DNA of 64,000 bases from Monocercomonoides exilis. Taxonomy: Eukaryota > Preaxostyla > Oxymonadida > Polymastigidae. Positions within the stretch are counted from its first letter, which is position 1. Every line of letters starts with the position of its first letter. The stretch lies in contig LSRY02000010.1 of NCBI GenBank assembly GCA_001643675.2, positions 693,501-757,500 of the forward strand. The letters run 5' to 3'. The notes beneath the pieces were generated by a model. That model was not told the origin of the DNA and did not search any database. It saw only the letters and a program-made list of their open reading frames with translations. Below, in pieces: positions 54,870-64,000 of this stretch. The position numbers and the translations under genes were made by a program.

Positions 54870-55300
54870 ATAATAGAGATGTTGCATAAAATACTGGACA
54901 AGATCGATTTCACAATAACTGCAAGAGGAATAATTCTGTTAATTTTCCTCAAAATATATCTTATCAATGCGAACTCAGTTGATATACAGAACTTTCAAAA
55001 TAGCCTAATTTGTACTCAGAAAAAATTATTGATTTAAATCTCGGAAAAATTCAAAATCCAATTTTTCAGAAATTTTAATCATTTATTTTTTCTGAGAACA
55101 AATGAGGCTATTTTGAATGTTTTGTGTATCAACTGAGTTTGTATTGATGAGATATATTTTGAGGAAAATTGTCATAATTATATCTCTTGCAATTATTGTG
55201 AAATCGATCCCGTCCCGTGTTTTGTGCGATATCTGGTATTTTTTGCATTATCTGTCCATATCTCTCAATTTTTGGATGAGATGTTTCATATCTATATTTT
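54870..55300. repeat. long imperfect inverted repeat (potential hairpin, arms about 180-240 bp)
   Basis: The sequence from about 54870 to 55051 recurs as reverse complement at about 55060-55300, centred near 55055. Examples are GATCGATTTCACAATAA near 54904 against its complement near 55200, TTTTCCTCAAAATATATC near 54944, and CAAAATAGCCT near 54996. Arms differ by scattered substitutions and small indels, with one larger gap near the outer end. Possible readings are a foldback or MITE-like element, or a tail-to-tail duplication. No conserved coding frame is seen in it. Confidence 0.7.
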
Positions 55301-55935
55301 CGTGTGCTTATCTTCAGTGATAGATTATGAATTTTATAAAACAATGCTTCGTTCCTTCCTTAAGATTTCGTTGTTTAACCAATTGCATTAAGAAAAAGTT
55401 TCAAACACCAATCTCAATTCTTTTCCAGTACACTTCTATGAATGATTTCTAATCTCTTTTATTGAATTATATTAACTTTTCATATTCATGCTTCTCTCAA
55501 GTTTCCATAAATGAAATTTGAAAGATGAGAATACGGGTGATAATTTTTGAAATCATGCATTGTCATAATGTTCTCATTTATTTTTTTTTAAAACAGTAAT
55601 TAGTCAATAATCTGTTGAAATGTTTCTTTTGTTTTATATTCAGGTTCAAATTATAATAGAATGTTTTTATCAATTTTTAATTCAAACTCACCAAATTGCA
55701 TAAGCGTGCAAAAGAAATCTTGACAATGGAATTATTTCCATGATAATGAAATTTGATGAGTTGGAATGAAAGTTTGATGAAAACATTCAAAATTCATTTT
55801 TTCATGAAAATTTAACAAATGGAAATTTTCAAAAAATTTAAACACAAACAAAAAAATTTAATTGGTTATTGTTTTCAAAAAAGGAAAAAGCTTGACAATT
55901 TTTTCAATAGACTAGTTTTTCCTATTCTTCATCAT

Positions 55936-55961
55936 TAGATGAATTGTGAATAGATTTTTTT
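55936..55961 (+). repeat. left terminal inverted repeat of unit 2
   Basis: 26-bp end beginning TAGATGAATTGTGAATAGAT and continuing as T6; inverted near-match at 60027-60052. Confidence 0.65.
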
Positions 55962-55962
55962 C

Positions 55963-56080
55963 ATTTGAATAGATTCAACTTATTTGAATGAACTGGGTTT
56001 TTCTTAAATGAAGTCATGTTATTTTAAATGGTTGAAGTTACACTTGAATAAAGTGCGATACACTTAAATAAAGTTTTTAT
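55963..56080. repeat. left subterminal array of 20-bp units
   Basis: TTGAAT/TTAAAT cores occur at 55965, 55984, 56004, 56024, 56044 and 56064, a period of 19-20 bp over six units. Spacers of the type GAACTNGGTT/AAAGTNCGAT lie between cores. Confidence 0.7.
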
Positions 56081-56398
56081 GAAAAAGTGGTGAACACTTA
56101 TTATTATATTTTTGTGTTTTATCTTTCACTTTATCAACAAAAAAAATGAAAAAGTCAAATTAATTATGATTTTTCAATATTCTCAAAAAAAATTTAAGAT
56201 ATGTTAAAAAGAAGATTTTATTTGACAAAAAGAAAGAGAAATGAATGCAAATATCGTTTTGTTATCGTTATTCTATTCTATTTTCGACTTTTTAACTTTT
56301 TTTGATCACTGTATAATTAAATATAAAAAACAAAATTTTGTTTTTATTGAAGTTCGTGGAGTGATCTGCAGCCAACAAAGCATATAATTTCGAATCTC
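56081..56398. other. AT-rich spacer between array and pseudogene
   Basis: No frame or repeat is seen. It occupies the position where the missing kinase-like tail of the pseudogene would be expected. Confidence 0.4.
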
Positions 56399-59300
56399 TC
56401 AGTCAAGTCGACAGGTTGAAGCTGCTTTCATCTTTGCAACTTTCTCCATTGACTGGGCATATTTCATTTTCATTGATAGATTTCTTTTATAAAACATCTC
56501 TTTATAAGTCTTCTCTTCCTTTTTGACTGCTCTCCTCCACTGCTCTTCTTGTAATATCTCCATCGTTACCATCTCAAATGCCTTAGGATCCTTTCTGATG
56601 TTATCATTCACAATCTCTTTCAGATCATCTGCTTCATTCTTTGCCTTTCTCCATCGAACAGCCAGAATAGCAACAATTACAAGCAGAAGCACATCAAATA
56701 CAACACGCACAATCTCAACAATTGGCCAAAATGATTTTTCTTTCTTTCCCTCCTTCAACAAGTTTTCCATCTCCATTTAGCTCAGATTTAGTTCTGTTCT
56801 TCAGGATGAATGACTCCGTTCATGAAAGAGAATCAATCTTTCCAAACAAGATCTTTACAGATACTTACGTTTCCTCAGATGCATTGTTACAATTGATGCT
56901 GGAATGGCTTCATGAATCTCTGTTTTTCCTGCAAACTCTCCTGCTTGTAGCAAATTCACCTGGAGATTGTGAACCTGGCAATCGAAGGAATCAACCTGAA
57001 GGAATAAGCCACAGGACAGGAGCAAGTATCCAGCAAGATCAATCGCAAGAGTGTAACTTTGCTGGTGAGACTTTACTGAATTCAGATACGGAATGAAGAA
57101 CGGAGAATCCCTTTCTGAAGCGACTATAGAAAAATTGCATTCCAAATTCAAAGCCCAAAGTGATGAGTTCTCTTTTAAGCCATCTCCGCCTTTCGGGCTT
57201 TGAATATTCAGAAGCGCATGACCAGAGCAGGCGATGTAGTTCCTCATGGATGAATAGCCTACTGCATTTGGGCTGTTGCTGGAAAACAGCACAAACTGAA
57301 TTTGTATGTTTCCTCCAGAGATCGACAGCCTTCACTTGGATGAATTGGAGATTGTGGTGTCTGATATTCTTCCTGTGCAATCCTGAAGATCAACCATTAA
57401 TCCACTCCACTGGCACAGCTCTTCTGATCGATCATCGCTCGCTCTCAACTCTGGTGCGCTTGCTGCTCCATCAAACACACACGATGATACGAAAGCATTC
57501 CCCAAATCTGACAAAGCTGGAATGCTCCCTTTTTCAGATAGCGAAGCACACATTTCGTTCAAGCAGTTTATTCCAGCAACAAAGACGAAGATGAAGAGGC
57601 CAAGCGTCATGCACCAAGTGAACCATGGGTAATGGTTTGATTATGATAACAGCTTCAGTTAGAATAACGAAGCATTTGATGCAACGCGCCCTGCACATCC
57701 TTCTTCAAGCATTGCGTTTGAAATAGCCAAGAGTGATCTCAATATCTGAATCTTGGCATTCCATAGAAAGCAAAGAACCAGACAGCACAGATATGGCATC
57801 GAATTCCGAATGATAGCGTTGGATGCTTGAATGATCTCCTGAACTTTATGAGGAAAACACAATCAAGCTTGATTTGCTCTTTGCATTTCGGATTTGAACC
57901 TTCTGCAGCTGGGAGTCTTTGCAGTTGTGAAGGAGAAAGGCGGATTGTTCAAGTGTGCAACTGGAAATAAGCACTTGGTGCGTTGAGATGTTTACCAGAT
58001 TGCGGAAGTCCAATAACACACCAGAATTCACATCAGAAATGTTCAAGTTCATATCTGATCAATGTTGTCCGCCTCTTGCTACCACGCATGAAGAACTGAG
58101 ACGAAGGCAAGTAAAAGTGCACCCGTTGATTGACAGCCTCCCATTCTCCACGAGAATGATGGAGCAGTTCAATTTCATTTCAGAGTTTCCAGTCGAATCT
58201 TCTTGAGTAAATGCTGCGTCTGAAATAGACAAGTTGCCATCAGTCAGCGATATTAAGCTCGTATGCGTAGAAGAAAATGCACTTCCAAACAGAATCTTCA
58301 GAAATTCCATTTTTTCTCTCGACGAGCACGAAATGAAACAACCCATCTTTCTTTCAATGCTGCTGTTCAGCAGAATAATCCCTCTTACGCCTTCCACATC
58401 CAGCGACTTAATCCAAACATCTCAAGCGCTTGCTTCCCCTGACACCACAGCGCTTTTGTCGATGAGCAAATTGCTGTAAACAAAAAGAATGATGTGGGGC
58501 AGAGCAACATTCAAGGAAATGCAAGGTTGACTTATTCCACCACACTGGCGTGAATCGGAGGAGTTGTCGGATGAAGAAGATGCAAATATAGTCTCGCTCC
58601 GATACACAACAACAAGTAGCAGCAGATCTTGTTCATCAGCATAGTCTTGTGCGGTGCATTCCCACATAGCAAACTCCCGAACAAACGGTGCTCTGAAATC
58701 GAGCTGGAACGGTTTGTTGCCAATTTGAATTTTTTCATTCGCGCATTTTTCATATAAGTCTCTTCCAACAAATGCTTTGTCCTCCATGAATGCGGTGTTT
58801 TTAAACAGGAAAGGAAGCAGGCCATCTCTTGTGATCAAAGAACAATCCAGGAACATCGCGCCTCCTCTGCCGGTCGCTGAGCAGAAACATCCAGAGATCG
58901 AACAAAAGTTGCAGTGGAACAACGAGCCTTCGCTCAATTTCATGGCAATGCATCCGCCATTCTCACTCAGGATGCTTCCGCTGCTCTTGATCGACGTGTT
59001 TTGGACAAGCACGCGGGAAGGCTCGCTTCCACAGCAGCTGATGATCGACGGCTGAGAAGGAGCACTTTGGCGAAGCGAAAAAAGCGCGTAACATTTCAAC
59101 TGAACTATTTCACTGTTAACTTCAATTAATCCTATCAACTCTCCTCTCCTCACAGCCTGTGAAAATATGACAACAATTCTTCTGATCATCAACTCCATAT
59201 TGCTCATGGAAACATTTGTCAAATCAATGCTGCTCTCATGTGATGCAGTTAGAACGTGGCCTCAACATTTGATGGATTGAAACTGTTAGAATAACATTTC

Positions 59301-59440
59301 GCATATTTTAAACAGGAAACCTCTAACGCAAAATGGAATGTCACTGGAGAAGCGCAGATAAATAGCAAGAGAAAAGCGGCTGAACTCTGTTCATTATTCA
59401 ATAAAATAATGATCACAAATAAGTTTGTTTTTGAATCCAT
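56399..59440 (-). pseudogene. frame-broken beta-helix surface-protein gene, kinase-like tail missing
   Basis: A minus-strand paralogue of the 192-9350 gene, broken by several frameshifts and stops. The order of pieces is conserved. A signal-peptide-like start lies at 59440 (MDSKTNLFVIIILL). Beta-helix pieces lie at 58422-59222 (with GGCIAMKLSEG, GRGGAMFLDC, FVGRDLYEKC, and SDSRQCGGISQPC matching SDSRQCGAQNTPC of the intact gene), 58059-58397, 57846-58052 and 57332-57610. The piece at 56855-57292 has SPKGGDG.. and ASERDSPFFIP against ASERDSSFFIP. The membrane span plus NIRKDPKAFEM motif lies at 56399-56776. It ends just after the juxtamembrane helix, so the pseudokinase is absent. It is much shorter than the intact gene, having essentially one block plus the anchor. 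Confidence 0.78.
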
Positions 59441-59922
59441 TTTTTTAGAAAAATCGATCACAATTATTTGTTAATGATTATTTCCGGTCTTTAAATGCTA
59501 TTGAGCAGATCTAAGTGTAAATATCAGTTGTTTGCATATATATTGATGCAATCCAACACATAATTCAGCATTATTTTAATTATCTTTATTTGCTCAATAG
59601 AAAAAAAACATATTTCTTGAAATAAAATACGAAATTCTTCTTTCATCAATTTTTAAAAATGTTAAAACGTGTAAATAACATAGTTTGAAGGTCCAACAAT
59701 CAAAGGATGCAATATTGATATGTTTTGAATCGTTTATTGACGCAAAAGAATTTTAACAGTTTTTCTGATTTTTTGATCCATTTGATCTTTGAAAGAATTT
59801 GACGAAAACAACAAAAATCATTCGCAAAACAACATTATTATGATTCAAATAATATATATATGTTTTTGCAATCAATTTAATAAACAATAAAAATACTTGT
59901 TTTTTTTCAAAATTTTCGTAAC

Positions 59923-60045
59923 TCAAATAAACTCAGTCTATCTTAAATGAACTCGGTTCATTCAAATGAACTCGATCTATTCGAATAAACATGAGTTCAT
60001 TTGAATAAACCTAGTTTATTTGAATCAAAAAAATCTATTCAAAAT
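59923..60045. repeat. right subterminal array of 19-20-bp units
   Basis: TCAAAT/TTAAAT/TCGAAT/TTGAAT cores occur at 59923, 59943, 59962, 59981, 60001, 60020 and 60039. The 11-12-bp spacers are near-palindromic (GAACTCGGTTC, AAACCTAGTTT). The orientation is inverted relative to the left array. Confidence 0.7.
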
Positions 60046-60052
60046 TCATCTA
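60027..60052 (-). repeat. right terminal inverted repeat of unit 2
   Basis: Reverse complement of this end matches 55936-55961 at about 25 of 26 positions. Confidence 0.65.
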
Positions 60053-60340
60053 TTTTCCCCTTGATTTTTAAAAGCACACACCTTTGAAATTGTTTGGAAA
60101 TATTGAAAGAACAAGAATGAATGAAAAAATTTTGTTGAAATTATCTTCAAGAACAATTTTATGAATATTGTGTTTTTCATTTAACTCAAAAAAATTTGCA
60201 TCATTTTCATCATAATTTGATCAATAATTCCATACAAGAACAAGGCTTGAATTTGTGCTTGCTTTTATTCTTTTAATAGCCGTATTTATAAAGAAAAAAC
60301 ATCAAAAAGTCTTAAAACACTTTCATACAATATTTTAAAG
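60053..60340. other. upstream region of the TBC gene, no gene seen
   Basis: AT-rich 288 bp between the end of unit 2 and the inferred start codon. No specific promoter element is visible. Confidence 0.4.
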
Positions 60341-63300
60341 ATGAATTCATGGGAAATTGCAAAGTTTATATTTTTTTTCTTTTTCTTTTTCATTTCATTA
60401 TTTTTTTAATCTTTCGGGATAGAGACGAATTTGAAATTCTTTTTGGTGAAAAGGGAACTCAATGTGGTGAAAAGGCGCAACATTTGGCTGTGAGCAGCGG
60501 GCTTGAGGATTGTCAAGTTCGAAGTATTTGTTGGCGATTCTTTTTGGGAATGGTCCTTGGAGAGCCCTCTGTTGATTGGCTATACCAAATTGGTGAATCT
60601 AGAATTCAATATGAAGATAAAAAACAACAATTTCTTGTTGACCCACATGAAGGAGAAGAAGAAAATCTTGAAACAGAAAATCCATTAAGTGTTGAAGAAG
60701 GCTCAAAATGGAACACTTTCTTTTTAAACAAAAGTGTCGAATCTGTTCTTCATTTGGACCTTAACAGACTTTTTCCTGACAATCCATTTTTCCGTCAGAA
60801 AAAAGTCATGGAAACAATAAGAACAGTTCTATTAATTTGGATTCGGGAGCATTCTGATCTTGGATATTGTCAAGGCATGCACGAAATACTTGGAGGGTTA
60901 TATTATGTCTTTTCACAAACATCTTGCAGAAGCCCAGAAGCAAAACATTATCCACTATCGTCATTTGCATCTTTTGATATTTCTAGAAATGAAACATCCG
61001 AAAAAAAAGATAAAGAGGAAGGGGATTCAATGGACAAGCCTGAATCAGAGAATACAGCGACCGACGATGGCAACAGCAATGAACAAGAAAGCTCAGAAAA
61101 AGCAACACCAACGCTTCCGTCTAATCCAACAACAACAGAAATCATTGACATTCTTCTTGACCCTGAATATTTGGAGCACGATCTCTTTACGTGCTTCTCT
61201 GTCATCATCCCAAAGCTTAGCAAGTGGATGTTCGACACATCCAAGAAAGAGGAAGGATCGTACGGTGGGATGACATTCCCTTCCTCCACATCCTACCACG
61301 GGCAAAGCGGGCGAGGCGCAGGATTTCGTCCGACATCTTATTCACGTGCATCTGCGCTGGAGGTGGATGAGCTGTCTGGTGCAGTCGGTGTGGGAGAGCT
61401 GGAGAAAGTGACCCCGCTGATCAGAGCGTCCCGCGGGGTGCAGCTGCTTGTGCGACGGCAGGACAAGACGCTGTGCGACAAGCTGGAGAAAGTCGACCTC
61501 GGCTTCCACATCTTCCTGATGCAGTGGATGAGAGTGATGTATCTGCGTGAGTTCGAGCTGAAGGAGGCGCTGCGGCTGTGGGACGCTGTCTTTGCGTGTG
61601 GAGACTCCTTGAGGATGCTGGAGTGGATAGCAGTGTCGATGATACTATCGAAGCGGAAGGCGCTGATGGACGGGGACATCGGCATGTGTCTCAACACACT
61701 GAAGAACTTCGAGGCACATCCAGGCGATGAAAACCGCTTTGTCCACGAGGCGTATCAGATGAGCTTCCCCGGCAGATCACTGCCTCCTCAGATCTCTCTG
61801 AGGAAGAGCATTGGCAGCTCTGGCAATGAAGATGATGGTGCTAAGGATGAAGATAACTCTGGTGCAGCTTCTGCAGAACGTTCATCTTCTCCTGCAAATT
61901 CCACGTCTGGTCATTCTTCCACTACTCCATCGTCTGCCTTTGTTTTGCCAAGCTCATTCCACGGAGAAGCTGAAAATACAACTTCTTCGAGATCATCTCC
62001 TTCTGGTTCTCGTTCTGTGACCCCTTCGCCTTCTCCTCCTCTTGTGACACCAGACAGCAAATCCAATCAACATGCACTGTCTACTCCAAACTCCTCTCAA
62101 AAGAGCAACAACCACAATCAAAGGAAGAGCGGGTTCTTCGGCTCCAAACTGATGAGCTCTCTATTTGGCTCCTCCAACACACTTTTTGGGCCTTCTCACT
62201 CGTCTCCTGGGCATTCGCCCGCAAGTGGCTCTGCTCATTCAAGCAGTCATTCATCTGAGGCTTCTTCTGGAACTTCGTTCTCGTCTGTTGCATCCAGCCC
62301 TCTTCACTCAAACAACAGCGACCAATCCTCATCACAGGCAGCACATTCACTGCAGTTCTCAGCCGTCTCTCCACTTTCGCTTTCTTCGAGCTCTGCAAAT
62401 GCTGTATCATCCACATTTTCTCCTGCGAAGCGGCAGCAGCCTTCGATTGCTTTGCGCGAGGCGAGGCGGATTGGCTCAGGAAACAGCACAGATCTTTCGG
62501 CAGCGTCGCTGGCGGTGTTGGAAGAGGCACTTTTGGAGGACGACGACAGAATGCTCGCTGCCTCGTCCAGACTGGGAATTGTCCGGGCGATGCTGATGGA
62601 GCTGATGAAGATGGAGGAGGCAGAACTTGGAGGGGAAGAAGACAAACACAAAGAGGGTGAAGGAAGTGAAAATGAGGAGAAAGAGAAAGAGAAAGAGAAA
62701 GAAAAAACGGACGAGGAGTCAGGGAATGAACCCACCACATCTGATTCTTCTTGCGAGAAAGCGACTGAAAGCCACAAAAGTTCCTCAAAAGACGAAACAG
62801 AGCGGCGTCTGTTTGAGCGAAGGAGATCAGTTGTGAACACTTGCTGCACTCAGCTCAAGTCACTCACTGCTTATCTTTTGCGGATGTCCTCGCGGTTGCC
62901 TTCTCCGCCTGGATTCCGTGATCTCTATCTGCCATTGGACGAGGCGTATGACAAGGAATACGAGGAGAAGCAGAAAGAGCAGAAAGAGCAGAAAGAACAG
63001 AGTCAAAGTGAAGAGAGTAACGAACAGTCAGAAGCAGATTCAAAGGAAAGTGAAAATACACAGAGCATTTCTCATTCATCTACCAGGCCGTCTCCGCAGC
63101 TGTCGCTGTTTGACCAGTGCACAGTGAAGTCGTATGAGAAGTGGGCCGATGTGTGCTCGATGGAGCGGCAGTACTTCCCAAGCTGGATGAAAGAGAAGAG
63201 AATCAACAAGCTTGTGCAGAAAGGGGCAGAAAGGACACTTGGAAGGAGAATCGAAGAGGATGCTGCAAAGAAAGCAGAAGATGAGAAGAAAGAGGCAGAA

Positions 63301-64000
63301 GAGAAGGCGATCCGCAGGCGCAGGATGGAAGCAGCGAAGAAGCTGGCGAATGAGACAACAGCGAATTCTGAGAGGAAAAGCGGACTGAAAAGAAGGAATG
63401 CATCTTTGACGACTGCTCCACCGCCTCCAGTTGTGCTGAATGAAGAAGCAGAAGACAGCAAGGAAGGAGGAGTAGCAAATGTTAACACAATAACACTTTC
63501 TTCTTTGCCTTCATTTGGCTACTTCAATTCAGTTGCAGCGAATGTGGCAGCGCAACAAGCAGAGCCGTTCTTTGCAGATGCAGACAATCCATTCAGTGAG
63601 AATGAGGGAGAAGAAGGAAGAGAGGAAGAAGGCAAAGCGGAGGAAGAGGAGGAAGAAGATGAAGAAACTAAAGCAGAGAGAGAAAGGAAGAGGAAAGAAG
63701 AAGAAGAGGAAAGAAGGAGAATGGAGATTGAAGCAGCAGAAGTGGAAGCGATGCTCAACCAGAAGCCAAAGAAGGCAGTTGTGTTGTCATCGCCACTTGC
63801 ATTGCTGGAAGAGGCACTGAAAGACGAAGATGCCTCACACGCAGGCAAAGAAGGGGGGAACAAGACAGCGGCGAGGGGAAGTCCAATTAGCATGTTTGCT
63901 TCTTCAACAGATGGAGAAAGCAACGAAGAGAGAAGAGGAGAAGAGAATGGTGATGATAACGATGAGAAGGAGACAGGTCTGTTCCAAACTGACGATTCCG
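60341..64000 (+). CDS. TBC-domain Rab GTPase-activating protein (TBC1D5-like), partial at the window end
   Basis: Exon 1 is 60341-60363 (MNSWEIA plus two bases), intron 60364-60422 (59 nt, GTTTAT...TAG). Exon 2 runs open from 60423 past the end of the window, giving 1,200 residues so far. TBC domains accelerate GTP hydrolysis by Rab proteins in membrane traffic. The domain spans about residues 35-440, with CWRFFLGM and an Arg finger at about 123 in LDLNRLFPDNPFF. The Gln finger is at about 158 in LGYCQGMHEILG, followed by HIFLMQWMRVMYLREFELK and the WD motif of ALRLWDAVFA. A disordered insert of about 100 residues splits the domain. The DLGYxQGMHE segment and the large insert recall TBC1D5. 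The Thr usual after the Arg finger is Leu here. The tail is Ser-rich, then KEK/EQKEQ coiled regions. The stop lies outside the window. Confidence 0.87.

Larger units (their letters stand above)
55936..60052. mobile_element. candidate inverted-repeat-bounded unit 2 carrying a decayed beta-helix gene
   Basis: The left end (55936) reads TAGATGAATTGTGAATAGAT and continues as poly-T. The reverse complement of the right end (60052) reads TAGATGAATTTTGAATAGAT and also continues as poly-T, about 25 of 26 bases matching. Arrays of exact 19-20-bp units lie inside both ends. The interior holds a minus-strand beta-helix pseudogene (56399-59440). Unit 1 (11584-15100) has the same plan and its ends also begin TAGAT. 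No transposase is visible. Mobility is inferred from architecture only. Confidence 0.45.

Noticed and set aside
1..64000. tRNA or rRNA genes, or a CRISPR array.
   Set aside because: I saw no TRGYNNANNNG/GGTTCGANNC box pair with a cloverleaf, no rRNA-like conserved block and no spacer-repeat array. The 20-bp arrays have degenerate units and near-equal short spacers that are themselves palindromic, unlike CRISPR.

Overview
The window is nuclear DNA of a protist: AT-rich spacers, short GT-AG introns (38-220 nt), TAA/TAG/TGA all used as stops, and giant genes full of Ser, Asp and Glu homopolymers. Two families point to an oxymonad (Preaxostyla) close to Monocercomonoides: giant beta-helix surface proteins ending in a membrane span plus a degenerate kinase domain, and a helical-repeat protein family I associate with that genus. 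This assignment rests on remembered family resemblance and was not searched.

Layout. 0.2-9.35 kb (minus): one giant beta-helix receptor-like pseudokinase gene, open for about 3,050 codons but cut by one in-frame TAG at 2964-2966. 10-17.4 kb: gene graveyard, with an unrecognised minus-strand remnant, an inverted-repeat-bounded unit (11584-15100) holding a decayed beta-helix gene, and a second unrecognised remnant. 17.8-19.2 kb: a three-exon helical-repeat gene. 21.2-24.3 kb (minus): PIP kinase. 25.4-35.3 kb (plus): a 3,319-residue AGC kinase with WD40 repeats at its C-terminus. 35.9-39.1 kb (minus): unknown charged protein. 39.5-42.3 kb (plus): HECT ubiquitin ligase with NPF repeats. 42.7-44.6 kb (plus): eIF2B alpha in nine exons. 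44.7-48.5 kb (minus): nuclear cap-binding CBP80. 48.6-53.0 kb (minus): NSUN2-type tRNA m5C methyltransferase in nine exons. 53.2-54.0 kb (plus): small membrane protein. 54-56 kb: a long imperfect hairpin and A-rich repeats. 55.9-60.05 kb: a second inverted-repeat-bounded unit with another decayed beta-helix gene. 60.3 kb to the end (plus): a TBC Rab-GAP that runs off the window.

The conserved genes cover translation and RNA processing (eIF2B alpha, CBP80, NSUN2) and membrane traffic or phosphoinositide signalling (PIPK, TBC, NPF-HECT, AGC kinase). They are packed tightly, often convergent or divergent with 0.1-1 kb between them. The beta-helix genes sit in gene-poor accessory DNA. The most unusual structure is the pair of units at 11.6-15.1 and 55.9-60.05 kb. 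Each starts and ends with TAGAT-type inverted repeats, has subterminal arrays of 19-20-bp ATTYRAAT units, and carries a broken beta-helix gene with no visible transposase.
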